DNA of 13,193 bases from Candidatus Omnitrophota bacterium (GTDB lineage Bacteria; Omnitrophota; Gorgyraeia; Tantalellales; Tantalellaceae), in NCBI GenBank assembly GCA_018814505.1, contig JAHIZQ010000136.1:1-13193 (forward strand), read 5' to 3'. Positions 1-7,898 of the stretch are shown here, one piece after another (the first letter of the stretch is position 1; each line of letters starts with the position of its first letter). The notes beneath the pieces are model-generated. The model was not told the origin of the DNA. It saw only the letters and a program-made list of their open reading frames with translations, and did not search any database. The translations under genes and the position numbers were made by a program.

Positions 1-83
1 AATCCTTTCTTTTCAGTCCGGAGAACTTTTACATTAATTTTACACGGAACCCTTTTAAATGCACGTTTATCGTCCGTAATCAT
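1..83 (-). CDS. PilZ-domain protein, N-terminal fragment (cut by window edge)
   Basis: An ATG at 83-81 opens a frame that stays open for 27 codons to the window edge; an in-frame stop (TGA, 98-96) lies just upstream, so this is the only ATG start. The fragment begins MITDDKRAFKRVPCKINVKV. Seen directly: the arginine pair of the RxxxR motif (R8 and R12 in RAFKR) followed by a beta-strand-like V-P-C-K-I-N-V-K-V run, which is how PilZ domains begin. Known of the family: PilZ domains bind cyclic di-GMP, with the RxxxR arginines gripping the nucleotide and a later DxSxxG motif completing the site; that second motif would lie outside the window. A weak AGG (89-87) precedes the ATG. The gene follows the phosphofructokinase after about 80 bp on the same strand. 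Partner domains and target process cannot be seen. The call rests on one short motif plus context. Confidence 0.6.
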   Translation of the reverse strand, partial: MITDDKRAFKRVPCKINVKVLRTEKKG

Positions 84-162
84 TTGCCTGTATCTTCATT
101 ATTTTTTACGCAATAATTTTTCGGAGACTCTGCAGTTATCAAGCGCTTTACCCAGTACAGCA

Positions 163-1377
163 TTACATATATCGCTCGGGTGAATCCTTAAGTTCTTTAA
201 ACGATGGTGTGAATGTTTTCTGTTCTCGCCCGAAGCATATTCCCATCTGTTCATGCAAACTTACCTGATCTAAATCCACATATTTCTGTTTAATTGCTTT
301 TTCTGCGGAAATATAACGCACTTCACTCCCTTTAACATCAACCATAGTAACTCCGGTAATGTTTTCCATTAAAAGAGAAACAGCCGCCGCACCAACTTCT
401 TTACCGAAATTTACATCATACGCGGAACTTCTCCCGCAACGAACCAGATGTCCCGGAGTTACTGCACGCACTTCCGGAATTTCATAAATTTTTTCAACAT
501 AAAGATGAGTCTTTTTCATGAAATCCGTTATATCTTCATCCGATTTAAACCGCTTTTCAATTTCTTGACACACATATTTTCCCGCACCTGCCAATTTTTT
601 ATGACCAAACGAATCAGTTCCCGCACTTTTATCAACAATTTCCGAACCACTGGCATCTCGTAATCCTTCCGCCACTACAATCAAATATGTGCCACCATAA
701 ACATCGCTATGGATAATACGATTTGTCAGTTTTTGTTTAACATTCGCGTACAGTTCATCAAAGTTTACCGGAATTTCCGGAATAATAATCGCGTCAGCAT
801 CAGCGGCTATCCCGCTTCTAAAAGCCGTATGTCCCGCATACCTCCCGAAAACTTCTAACACAATTACCCTGTTATGAGTACGCCCGGTAGTTTTCAATTC
901 ATCTAGATACACCGCAATTTTATTAATTGTAGAGTCCCCCCCAACCGAATATGTTTGTAAATCCAAATCCATTGTTTTCGGAACGTGTATACATTTTATT
1001 CCGTTTTTGCATAAATCCACCATTACACTACCAGAATCGTCTCCACCGCTAATTACAAGCGCATCAATATCAAACTTTTTCAGCCCCTCTTTAATCCTTT
1101 CATATTTATTAACGTCTTCTATTTTCTTTATCTTGACCCTGGAATGCCCTGCTTCAGACCCTGCCATGTTCGCGTTAATCAGATCTATGCGTTCCTTTGT
1201 AAGTTCGGTTAATTTTTCAAAGTCAATCAAATTATAAAGACCGGCATATCCATTTGGAATAACAAAACATTTTATGCCTAAGCTGTTTGCCATTGCCGCC
1301 GCGCCCTTAACAATCGCGTTTAGCCCACCACAATCTCCACCCGAAGTAATAACACCAATATTTTTTATTTTTTCCAT
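163..1377 (-). CDS. pfp: 6-phosphofructokinase, pyrophosphate-dependent type (Pfp/PfkA family)
   Basis: Cytosolic glycolytic enzyme that phosphorylates fructose 6-phosphate to fructose 1,6-bisphosphate. The 404-residue protein has the PFK layout: phosphate-binding GGDCGG (13-18), GGDDS (111-115), PKTMDLD (133-139), a GR pair (178-179), EIP (201-203), EGL (237-239) and a substrate-binding H310/R313 region. In ATP-PFKs the first two signature positions are Gly-Gly (GGDGS and PGTIDND in E. coli); here they are Asp114 and Lys134, the pair established as the mark of pyrophosphate-dependent enzymes (EC 2.7.1.90, reversible). The catalytic aspartates of T-x-D-x-D are kept, but usual TIDND reads TMDLD, GFDTA reads GGDST, and the usual MGR Met is Phe177, so this is a divergent branch. 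Start: ATG preceded by a near-perfect TAAGGAGGAG (1395-1386) at 8 nt. It lies 24 bp after an exported hypothetical and is probably cotranscribed with it. Family is near certain; donor type is inferred from residues. Confidence 0.9.
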   Translation of the reverse strand: MEKIKNIGVITSGGDCGGLNAIVKGAAAMANSLGIKCFVIPNGYAGLYNLIDFEKLTELTKERIDLINANMAGSEAGHSRVKIKKIEDVNKYERIKEGLKKFDIDALVISGGDDSGSVMVDLCKNGIKCIHVPKTMDLDLQTYSVGGDSTINKIAVYLDELKTTGRTHNRVIVLEVFGRYAGHTAFRSGIAADADAIIIPEIPVNFDELYANVKQKLTNRIIHSDVYGGTYLIVVAEGLRDASGSEIVDKSAGTDSFGHKKLAGAGKYVCQEIEKRFKSDEDITDFMKKTHLYVEKIYEIPEVRAVTPGHLVRCGRSSAYDVNFGKEVGAAAVSLLMENITGVTMVDVKGSEVRYISAEKAIKQKYVDLDQVSLHEQMGICFGREQKTFTPSFKELKDSPERYM

Positions 1378-1401
1378 CTTGACATCTCCTCCTTATCGTT
1401 A

Positions 1402-1902
1402 TCAAAAATAACAATCTACTGATTTCTTTAAAAACTCTCCTCTATTCAGCATAATAATTTTAAACGTTTTGCCGCTTAGCAATATTTTTCTTAAATCTTT
1501 GTCACCACTCTTCCAGTCTCCATGAGTTAAAAAAAACTCAAAATTTTCATCCTGCTTCTTTATCAAGCTAATTGTATAGTTTTTAAATTTCATAAACTGA
1601 AAATCTAATTTTGCCTGTTCAAATGAATAGTTTTCCTTGCTCTCATCGTCAATGAGTTCATACATGCCTTCATAATTTGACTGGCTCCATAAAGCCATAA
1701 ACATACCCAGAACATTTATTCCTTCAGGACATAAATCCTGTACTGATTCCTCTAAATTCGCGCCCAATGGCATACTTATCGCTATCGTCTCACCATCCAT
1801 AGAGACACCCGCATAGGTATCACCCAAGAACAACAGGTCTATCATCAATAATGCTATGATAATAGACATATTTCGAATATGTTTATACAAATGTGCCATC
1901 AT
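1402..1902 (-). CDS. Exported hypothetical protein, NTF2-like fold suspected
   Basis: Not recognised as a named family. The product is about 166 residues with a basic N-region (HLYKHIRN), a hydrophobic stretch (IIIALLMIDLLFLG) and a plausible signal-peptidase site after DTYA, so it is probably exported. The mature part holds a segment of the kind LWSQSNYEGMYELIDDES followed by alternating strands; the pattern of a short helix, 'Y-x-x-M/L-Y-x-L-x-D/S-x-E-S' and beta strands is typical of NTF2-like (SnoaL/DUF4878-type) extracytoplasmic domains, but this is a fold guess. Start choice: an ATG six codons upstream (1920-1918) has no Shine-Dalgarno, whereas ATG 1902-1900 has GAAGG (1915-1911) at 8 nt and gives a tidier signal peptide. 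A second ATG follows immediately. It sits 70 bp after dtd and 24 bp before the phosphofructokinase gene. No functional link to glycolysis is evident. Confidence 0.7.
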   Translation of the reverse strand: MMAHLYKHIRNMSIIIALLMIDLLFLGDTYAGVSMDGETIAISMPLGANLEESVQDLCPEGINVLGMFMALWSQSNYEGMYELIDDESKENYSFEQAKLDFQFMKFKNYTISLIKKQDENFEFFLTHGDWKSGDKDLRKILLSGKTFKIIMLNRGEFLKKSVDCYF

Positions 1903-1910
1903 CCTCGCTA

Positions 1911-1915
1911 CCTTC
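1911..1915 (-). promoter_or_regulatory. Shine-Dalgarno GAAGG deciding the start at 1902
   Basis: GAAGG on the minus strand, 8 nt before the ATG at 1902-1900. The upstream ATG at 1920 overlaps no such site, which favours the shorter form of the exported hypothetical. Confidence 0.5.
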
Positions 1916-1972
1916 AGCATAAATAAAAATCAGTTTTATCATAGATATCCCGAAAATCCCATTTCCTATATA

Positions 1973-2425
1973 TTAAGTTAAAATTTCCCGCGAATCAATC
2001 ACAAATGTAACCGGTCCATCATTTACCAAACTCACATGCATATGACTAGCAAAAATACCCTCGAAAACTTTGATCCCATTTTCTATCAGTTTCTGGTCAA
2101 ACTTCTGCCATAAATTTTTGGCATTTTCCGGAAGAGCCGCGTTATCAAATCCCGGTCTATTGCCTTTACCGATATTTGCTAAAAGCGTAAATTGCGGAAC
2201 GCTTAATATCTCTCCTGATACTTGTCTTATGTCCAGATTCATTTTACCGAAGCTATCATCAAAAATACGCAAAGCGCTAATCTTTCGAGCCATTTCCGCA
2301 GAGGTTTGAACGGAATCTCCTTTTTCTACCCCCACTAGCAATAAAAAGCCTTTACCGATTTCTGCCGTGAGCTCTTCCTCGACTCTCACTTCCGCACTTT
2401 TTACTCTTTGCACAACTATTTTCAT
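1973..2425 (-). CDS. dtd: D-aminoacyl-tRNA deacylase
   Basis: Cytosolic proofreading enzyme that hydrolyses D-aminoacyl-tRNA (and glycyl-tRNA-Ala), freeing tRNA from misattached amino acids. At 150 residues it is the standard length. The N-terminal MKIVVQRVKSAEV, the lRIFDDsfGKMNL segment (53-64), KGNRPGF (87-93) with the following AA, and the C-terminal NDGPVT (135-140) with its cis Gly-Pro pair match the family throughout. The other signature, normally SQFTL, reads PQFTL (77-81): Ser77 is replaced by Pro while Thr80 is kept. The usual FGAxM reads FASHM (125-129). Its ATG overlaps the TGA of the FAH-family gene by 4 bp (2422-2425), which implies translational coupling; its own Shine-Dalgarno is weak. 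Family assignment is firm; the effect of Pro77 is unknown. Confidence 0.95.
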   Translation of the reverse strand: MKIVVQRVKSAEVRVEEELTAEIGKGFLLLVGVEKGDSVQTSAEMARKISALRIFDDSFGKMNLDIRQVSGEILSVPQFTLLANIGKGNRPGFDNAALPENAKNLWQKFDQKLIENGIKVFEGIFASHMHVSLVNDGPVTFVIDSREILT

Positions 2426-3171
2426 ATCTCACCCATACTGATAACATGGTTTTCAAGTTTGCCTATCCCCTCAATTTCTACAACAACTTTGTCTCCCGGG
2501 ACCATTGACCCAACATTTGAAGGCGTTCCGGTAGTAATAACATCACCCGGAAGCAATGTCATTATACCCGAAATAAATTCTACCAGTTGGGGAATTTTGA
2601 AAATAAATTCCCTTGTGTTCGAATCCTGCTTCAATTCCCCGTTAACATACGCACGCACTTGTACCGAACCCGGATCAACCTCTGTTTCAATCCACGGCCC
2701 AATCGGTGCAAAGGTATCAAAAGATTTTGCTCGAGTCCATTGTACGTCTTTTTTTTGCAAATCTCTGGCCGTAACATCATTAAAACAAGTATATCCTTCT
2801 ATGTATTCTCCCGAGTCTCTAGCTCGAACATTTCTAGCTTCTTTTTTAATAACCAAAGCAAGCTCGGCTTCATAATCAACTCTTTGGGCGATTTTAGGAT
2901 ATATTATCGCGTCATACGGACCAATTACTGCCGTTGACGGTTTGATAAATATAATCGGATTTTCCGGAATAGACATGCCCAGTTCTTCGGCATGCGAAGA
3001 ATAATTTAATCCCACAGAAACTATCTTTGATGGAACCACGGGTGCTAATAATGTCACATCTTGAAGCTTAAAACAACGCTTTCGCCCATTTTCTTCCCAT
3101 ACCGTAATGTCATCATCCGCTAATACACCTTTATACAGCGTATCAACATAAAAACACCTTACTATTTTCAC
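2422..3171 (-). CDS. Fumarylacetoacetate hydrolase (FAH) family protein
   Basis: Probable cytosolic C-C bond hydrolase, isomerase or decarboxylase acting on a small 2-oxo acid; acylpyruvases, oxaloacetate decarboxylases and HpcE-type isomerases share this fold. The 249-residue protein has the whole FAH core: VGLNYSSHAEELG (53-65) with the His60/Glu63 pair, metal ligands in VDYEAELALVI (E101, E103) and FNDVTARD (D132), the RAKSFDTF substrate loop with Lys149 (147-154), and GDVITTGTPSNVG (209-221). A short N-terminal segment before residue 45 resembles the small cap domain common in bacterial members. The start is GTG (3171-3169) overlapping the TGA of the NIL-domain gene by 4 bp; the first internal ATG is at codon 66, so GTG is needed. 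It overlaps dtd downstream. Substrate cannot be deduced. Family confidence is high. Confidence 0.92.
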   Translation of the reverse strand: MKIVRCFYVDTLYKGVLADDDITVWEENGRKRCFKLQDVTLLAPVVPSKIVSVGLNYSSHAEELGMSIPENPIIFIKPSTAVIGPYDAIIYPKIAQRVDYEAELALVIKKEARNVRARDSGEYIEGYTCFNDVTARDLQKKDVQWTRAKSFDTFAPIGPWIETEVDPGSVQVRAYVNGELKQDSNTREFIFKIPQLVEFISGIMTLLPGDVITTGTPSNVGSMVPGDKVVVEIEGIGKLENHVISMGEI

Positions 3172-3395
3172 TTTTCCTTTACTTCCACGCTTATGTGTTT
3201 TTCTTTAAGAAAACTAAACAGTTTATTTATTTCCGATTCTTCACCATTAACAATAAGATAGGCCCAGCCACTTTCCGTTGAAAAAGACGCTTCAATGATT
3301 TTAATAGACACATCAAAATTCTTTATCATATGATAAAGAATAGGTTCTTCTTTCAGTTCCCCCGGAATAAAAAGCTCTATTTTTTTAACTCCCAT
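3168..3395 (-). CDS. Stand-alone NIL domain (ACT-like) protein
   Basis: A 75-residue protein that looks like one complete NIL domain, an ACT-like beta-alpha-beta-beta-alpha-beta fold. It starts VKKIELFIPGELKEEPIL, has the central strand run SIKIIEASF, then GWAYLIVNGEE and a last helix and strand ending in VEVKEK; the 'L-x-F-P/I-P-G...P-I-L' opening and the 'G...L-I-V-x-G' middle strand are the features of the family. NIL domains are usually C-terminal on MetN methionine-transporter ATPases or on ferredoxin-like proteins, where they sense or bind ligand. Here there is no partner domain. ATG start with AAGGAG (3407-3402) at 6 nt. It is the first gene after rpoD and a probable promoter lies in the rpoD 3' end; it overlaps the FAH gene by 4 bp. 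The domain call is by pattern only. Confidence 0.75.
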   Translation of the reverse strand: MGVKKIELFIPGELKEEPILYHMIKNFDVSIKIIEASFSTESGWAYLIVNGEESEINKLFSFLKEKHISVEVKEK

Positions 3396-3427
3396 TGTTT
3401 TCTCCTTAGTTTAGTTAATTTCTTTTC

Positions 3428-3457
3428 ATTATATTTATTCTGAAAAACCCATATCAA
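3428..3457 (-). promoter_or_regulatory. Probable sigma-70 promoter for the NIL-FAH-dtd group
   Basis: On the minus strand TTGATA (3457-3452, one mismatch to the -35 consensus), an 18-bp spacer, and a perfect TATAAT (3433-3428). It straddles the rpoD stop codon (3437-3435). Transcription would start near 3421, about 26 nt before the NIL-domain ATG, leaving room for its AAGGAG site. Seen by eye only. Confidence 0.45.
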
Positions 3458-5099
3458 GAAAGTTTTTTAATTTTTTTGCGCGAATGGGATGCCTTAATTT
3501 TTTTAACGCTTTTGCCTCGATTTGCCTGACCCTCTCGCGCGTCACGCTGAATATCTTACCAACTTCTTCAAGTGTTCGCGGATAACCGTCACCGATACCA
3601 AAACGTAAGGTTAATACCCGTCTTTCTCTATCTGTCAAGGTTTCCAAAACTTCATCCATCTGTTCTTTAAGCATTGCATAAGCCGTAGCATTTGCCGGAG
3701 AAATAGCAGATTTATCTTCAATAAAATCACCAAAACTCGTATCTCCTTCATCTCCGATAGGTGTTTCCAGAGATATTGGATGCTGTGCAATTTTTATTAT
3801 ACCTCGAACCTTTTCAACCGGTATTTTCATCGCAGACGCGACTTCTTCGGGGCTGGGTTCTCGTCCGTTCTCCTGAACAAGGCTACGAGAAACACGCACC
3901 AATTTATTTATTGTTTCAGTCATATGCACCGGAATCCTGATTGTTCGAGACTGGTCGGCTATTGACCTGGTTATTGCCTGACGTATCCACCATGTAGCAT
4001 AGGTACTGAATTTATATCCTCTCTCATATTCAAACTTATCGACCGCTTTCATTAACCCCATATTCCCTTCCTGAATCAAATCCAGAAAAGAGAGCCCTCG
4101 ATTTGTATACTTTTTGGCAATACTGACAACTAAACGTAAATTAGCGGCAACAAGTTCTTTTTTTGCTTTCGTGTACTCCATTTCAATTTGTTTTAAAACA
4201 GCAACATCCTCTGTTATCCCTTCAGCGGTTATTCCAAGTTTTTTGATAAGCGACCGTAAAATACTTTGTTGTTGCCTTTGTTCCGCTTTATGCTTTTTTG
4301 TACTTTTCTTTTCTGCTTTAAGTTTATCAATTTTATTTTTAGCTCTTTTGGCTTCTTCAAGCGGATGCATTATATCTTCTGCGACTTTTTCAGTAAGAAT
4401 AATCGCTATTTTAAGTTTTGAGATAAGTGCTTGAATTGTATCCGGTTTTTTTGAAATGCGTATGCGTTTAATGATTTGGCGTTTTTGTTTTTCAAGTTTT
4501 TCAGGGTTATAACCTGGATCAACATCTAAAACTTCATCCAGGTTATAATCATTGTCCAGCGCATCTTCAATTTCTTCCAAAGCTAATTCACGGGCAAACT
4601 TGATAGTGAAAACAATTTCTTTAAACTCTTTCTCTTTGCTCTTTATTCTTTTCGCCAAATCCAATTCTTCACTACGGCTTAATAGGGGAATTTGCCCCAT
4701 CTGTTTCAGATACATTTTGACAGGATCATCAATCTGAACAAATTTACGTACCTTTACTTTTTTTTGACCTCTTTTCACCGCAAGCGGAATTCTTTCTTCA
4801 TTATCCGCGGATTCAACTAGCCGGATATCTTCATCCTGCAAGGTTTCAATTACTTCATCAATTTCGGCGGAAGACACAACCTCTTCAGGAAGGATATCGT
4901 TAACTTCATCATAACTAAGATATCCTTTATCCTTTCCCACCCGGATAAGTTCCTTAACTATAGCCGTCTTCTCCGAAGACTTCTCTGTGTGCAGACTTTC
5001 TTGATCTTTGGGCGCGGCACTATTTTTTTCATTCTTACGCGCTTTAGATACTTTTGTTACTGCCCGTTTTATTTGCTTTCGTCGTTTAGGCATAATCAC
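3435..5099 (-). CDS. rpoD: RNA polymerase primary sigma factor (sigma-70)
   Basis: Housekeeping sigma subunit that directs RNA polymerase to -35/-10 promoters. Its 554 residues show a lysine-rich N-terminus (1-45), region 1.1 (about 45-95), region 1.2 ([18 protein letters not shown], 124-141), a charged non-conserved region rich in Lys and Glu (about 156-315), region 2 ([20 protein letters not shown] and the -10 reading helix [10 protein letters not shown], 367-376, with the Gln and Thr that contact the -10 element), region 3 (395-470), and region 4 with the [23 protein letters not shown] (508-527). Region 1.1 plus the non-conserved region mark a primary rather than alternative sigma. The GTG start at 5099 overlaps the dnaG TGA; an ATG two codons later (5093) is equally possible because neither has a strong Shine-Dalgarno. 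It is last in the cvpA-NIF3-dnaG-rpoD run. No terminator is visible after it. Confidence 0.98.
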   Translation of the reverse strand: MIMPKRRKQIKRAVTKVSKARKNEKNSAAPKDQESLHTEKSSEKTAIVKELIRVGKDKGYLSYDEVNDILPEEVVSSAEIDEVIETLQDEDIRLVESADNEERIPLAVKRGQKKVKVRKFVQIDDPVKMYLKQMGQIPLLSRSEELDLAKRIKSKEKEFKEIVFTIKFARELALEEIEDALDNDYNLDEVLDVDPGYNPEKLEKQKRQIIKRIRISKKPDTIQALISKLKIAIILTEKVAEDIMHPLEEAKRAKNKIDKLKAEKKSTKKHKAEQRQQQSILRSLIKKLGITAEGITEDVAVLKQIEMEYTKAKKELVAANLRLVVSIAKKYTNRGLSFLDLIQEGNMGLMKAVDKFEYERGYKFSTYATWWIRQAITRSIADQSRTIRIPVHMTETINKLVRVSRSLVQENGREPSPEEVASAMKIPVEKVRGIIKIAQHPISLETPIGDEGDTSFGDFIEDKSAISPANATAYAMLKEQMDEVLETLTDRERRVLTLRFGIGDGYPRTLEEVGKIFSVTRERVRQIEAKALKKLRHPIRAKKLKNFLDMGFSE

Positions 5100-6850
5100 A
5101 TAACTTTCTCTTTATAAAGCTTATTTAGTTTTAGTACCAAATCTTTTATGGCACTACTATCATTTATTGCCTGAGCTTTTTTTAATTGGTATGTAAGCTC
5201 GCTTAGTGCGGTTTTCTTGTTTTCTTTTAACGCATACGCTATGCATTCGCTCGCCGCCTTTAAGGGCTCTTCTGTTATTTCGGCAGTTTTTAAAGCTTCC
5301 AAAAATACCGCGTTCGCATCTTCATCATCCTGTATACGCGCCAATATTTTACTGGGCGTAATATCAATTATGCCCTTTTCAAAAAAATCACCGATAATAT
5401 TTAATACTTTTTTCACCGTTTCATCCCTGAACTTATCCAGCCCTAATTCTTGCTGAATCAGACGAAACACGTTAATATCTGAAACTGCCAGTCCTAAAAG
5501 ATGCAGTTCGCTTTTTATATAGATGCTCTTTTTTTTCTTTGTTTCCGCTTTTAACAAAGATTTATGCGAATAATCCGTTTTAACTTTACCCAATTCTTGG
5601 TGCAACGAATTTTCCGGAACTCTTAAATATCCCGCAAGTCTCCTAATATAATCGGCCTTTACCACAGCATTGCCTACTTTGGATATTGTCGGTAACATCT
5701 CCACGGCAATATCGCCAACACTATTTGCCCCAAATTTTTCAATTAAAAGCTCTATTTTATATTCAAACAGTTCTTTCGCGCCATTAATTAAGATGTCAAA
5801 CTTTTCTTTCCCGTTTTTACGAATATAGCTATCGGGATCCTCGCCTTCCGGTAACCGGGCTATTCTTACCTTCATTCCATTTTCAATTAATATATCAAGA
5901 CCCCGCAAACTCGCCGCTTCCCCGGCTTGATCTGAATCAAAAACCATGACCGCAGTATCGGTATATTTTTTAAGCATGCGAGCCTGTCTCGAAGTTAACG
6001 CCGTACCGGATGCCGCTACAACGTTTGTTATCCCAAACTGAAAAGGCACAATAACGTCCAAATATCCCTCTACTATAATTGCGCAACCATTTTCCCGAAT
6101 GCCTTTTTTGCTAAAATTCAAACCATATAAAACATTGCTTTTCACATAAATGGACGTTTCCGGGGAATTAATATACTTCGGCAAAGATTCATCCATCACA
6201 CGCCCGCCAAAAGCTGAAATATTCCCTCGCTCATTAAAAATCGGAAAGATTATTCGTTTACGAAATCGGTCATAATCTCCTTTTTCCCCACGAATAATCA
6301 ATCCTGCTTTTCTTAAAACTTCTATAGGTATTTTCTTTTTATTACAATATTTAAGAAAATTATCCCACCCCGAAAGCGCGTATCCAATTTTAAACCTTTT
6401 TACCGATTCAAAACTAATATCCCGCGCCTTAAGATAAATTTGCGCCGTTTTACCTTCACCACTTTTCAAACCTGCCTGAAAAAACTCTGTGGCTAATTTG
6501 TTAACTTCATAAAGCCGCGCCGTAATTGACTCTTCCTGTGAACTAAGCTTATTCAGATTTGGAAGTTCAACTCCTGCTTTATTTGCCAATATGGTAATTG
6601 TTTCAGGAAAAGTTAAATTTTCATACTTCATCACAAACCCGATAGCATTGCCACCGGCTCCGCAACCAAAACAATGGTATATCTGTTTTTCCGGGCTTAC
6701 AACAAAAGACGGTGTCTTTTCGTTATGAAACGGACAATTTGACTTAAAATTCCTTCCGGCTCTTTTAAGTCCTATATAACCCGATATAATGTCAACTATA
6801 TCCACTCGATCCAATATTTGGTCAATAAGCTCCTGCGGATATCTTCCCAT
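5096..6850 (-). CDS. dnaG: DNA primase
   Basis: Synthesises RNA primers for replication, acting with the DnaB helicase at the fork. The 584-residue length is usual. The N-terminal CHC2 zinc finger is complete (C39, H42, C60, C63; [12 protein letters not shown] and [10 protein letters not shown]). The catalytic core follows, including [16 protein letters not shown] (202-217), and the Toprim domain carries its acidic metal ligands: EGYLDVI (E261), FDSDQAG (D305, D307) and the later EDPD (D338, D340). The C-terminal third (about 440-584) is helical and poorly conserved, as expected for the helicase-binding region. ATG start with a weak GGTG-type Shine-Dalgarno. It lies 55 bp after the NIF3-like gene and overlaps rpoD by 4 bp, so sigma factor and primase are translationally coupled, the core of the macromolecular-synthesis operon; rpsU is absent here. 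Confidence 0.98.
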   Translation of the reverse strand: MGRYPQELIDQILDRVDIVDIISGYIGLKRAGRNFKSNCPFHNEKTPSFVVSPEKQIYHCFGCGAGGNAIGFVMKYENLTFPETITILANKAGVELPNLNKLSSQEESITARLYEVNKLATEFFQAGLKSGEGKTAQIYLKARDISFESVKRFKIGYALSGWDNFLKYCNKKKIPIEVLRKAGLIIRGEKGDYDRFRKRIIFPIFNERGNISAFGGRVMDESLPKYINSPETSIYVKSNVLYGLNFSKKGIRENGCAIIVEGYLDVIVPFQFGITNVVAASGTALTSRQARMLKKYTDTAVMVFDSDQAGEAASLRGLDILIENGMKVRIARLPEGEDPDSYIRKNGKEKFDILINGAKELFEYKIELLIEKFGANSVGDIAVEMLPTISKVGNAVVKADYIRRLAGYLRVPENSLHQELGKVKTDYSHKSLLKAETKKKKSIYIKSELHLLGLAVSDINVFRLIQQELGLDKFRDETVKKVLNIIGDFFEKGIIDITPSKILARIQDDEDANAVFLEALKTAEITEEPLKAASECIAYALKENKKTALSELTYQLKKAQAINDSSAIKDLVLKLNKLYKEKVM

Positions 6851-6905
6851 AAATTACATCACCACTTCTATTGTTGCAAATAATCAATGATTCCCAAACG
6901 CTGTT

Positions 6906-7862
6906 TTAGCCATGCCTAACACGTTTAAACCCTGAACATTCAACATATTTTAACTGTTTTTTACTGTCAACTTCGTCTAATAATAAATTAAGTCCCAAAT
7001 TGTCGCTTGCTATATGGCCAGCGATTACATAATTTAAAAATTCAGATTTTGCTATTTTGTATCCGGATTCTTTACAATGCATCCCAATTATAGTTTTTAT
7101 ACCCGCTTGAGATAATCTTGCGAACATTTTATCCGGACCAGAAGTACCACCTGTCATATCAACAAATATTTTTCCAGCAGAAGTATTTTCTTCTCCAATA
7201 AGCAAAAAAGGCCCTGCTGACATTTTCATTGCCTGTCTATACTCCGGAATGTTTTTTAATATAGCCAGAACATTGTTGAGTTTTTTAGGTTTTTTTTGGT
7301 CAAAAATCTTCTGCAAAAAATGGGCCACACAATTGTCAGCCGCCGTATGTATACACATAAACGGAATATTCAGAAGTTTTGCCACGTCAACTGCCCGAGC
7401 ATGATTTGCCGGAGCAACGCCTCTCGCAACCTCTTCGATTCTGTCCTTCATAATGCCCTGGGCGACTTCATTCGTAAGCCCGTACTTTTCCCATAAAGAC
7501 GGCTGTATGTCCATAACTTTATGTAACTGCGCATAAGCTCTTCCAGCCGGATGATGAGATATAATGAGATCAATCTTGTTCCCTTTTTCTCTTAATCTGT
7601 CTGCCAGTAAAACCTCGGACGCGTCAATATCTATACCAACCAAAACATTTTTGATGTCTTCGTTGCCCGTTCCATTTAATATACGAGTATCGTTGTAGGG
7701 ATGTTTAAGAGTTTCTTTATCAAAAGCTTCACGGTCAATCCCTTTACTTTTTTTATAAGCTTTTAAAGAAGCCCTGATCGCTTCCTCAATTGTACCTTTT
7801 GATCTTTGATCCTCTTTTAATCCTTTTTTTACCGCAAGTTCATAAATTGTTTTTAATTTCAT
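6906..7862 (-). CDS. NIF3-like (NGG1p-interacting factor 3 family) protein
   Basis: Member of the NIF3/DUF34 family, ring-forming cytosolic proteins with a two-metal centre whose biochemical role is not settled (links to GTP cyclohydrolase-like chemistry and metal homeostasis have been proposed). Seen in the 318 residues: VLVGIDIDASEVLLADRLRE (73-92), the ISHHP metal motif (H103, H104), IHTAADN (171-177) supplying further His/Asp candidates, and a C-terminal AGHIASDNLGLNLLLDE (281-297) matching the family's final His-containing motif. In most members that motif has Glu four residues after His; here it is Asp287. About 70 residues, mostly charged and helical, precede the core. Typical bacterial members are near 260 or 370 residues, so this belongs to a separate subgroup. 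ATG start with AGGAG close by. It lies between cvpA and dnaG with gaps of 36 and 55 bp. Confidence 0.85.
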   Translation of the reverse strand: MKLKTIYELAVKKGLKEDQRSKGTIEEAIRASLKAYKKSKGIDREAFDKETLKHPYNDTRILNGTGNEDIKNVLVGIDIDASEVLLADRLREKGNKIDLIISHHPAGRAYAQLHKVMDIQPSLWEKYGLTNEVAQGIMKDRIEEVARGVAPANHARAVDVAKLLNIPFMCIHTAADNCVAHFLQKIFDQKKPKKLNNVLAILKNIPEYRQAMKMSAGPFLLIGEENTSAGKIFVDMTGGTSGPDKMFARLSQAGIKTIIGMHCKESGYKIAKSEFLNYVIAGHIASDNLGLNLLLDEVDSKKQLKYVECSGFKRVRHG

Positions 7863-7898
7863 CTTTCTCCTATGCGTTTATTGTTGTTAAACAGTTTT

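Noticed and set aside
84..162. Terminator after the phosphofructokinase gene, or promoter for the PilZ gene (TTGATA on the minus strand).
   Set aside because: No GC-containing stem followed by a T run, and no acceptable -10 at 16-18 bp from TTGATA.
2408..2937. Plus-strand open frames opposite the FAH gene (up to 155 codons).
   Set aside because: They lie antisense to a fully conserved FAH protein, with no family resemblance or ribosome site; shadows of the real gene.
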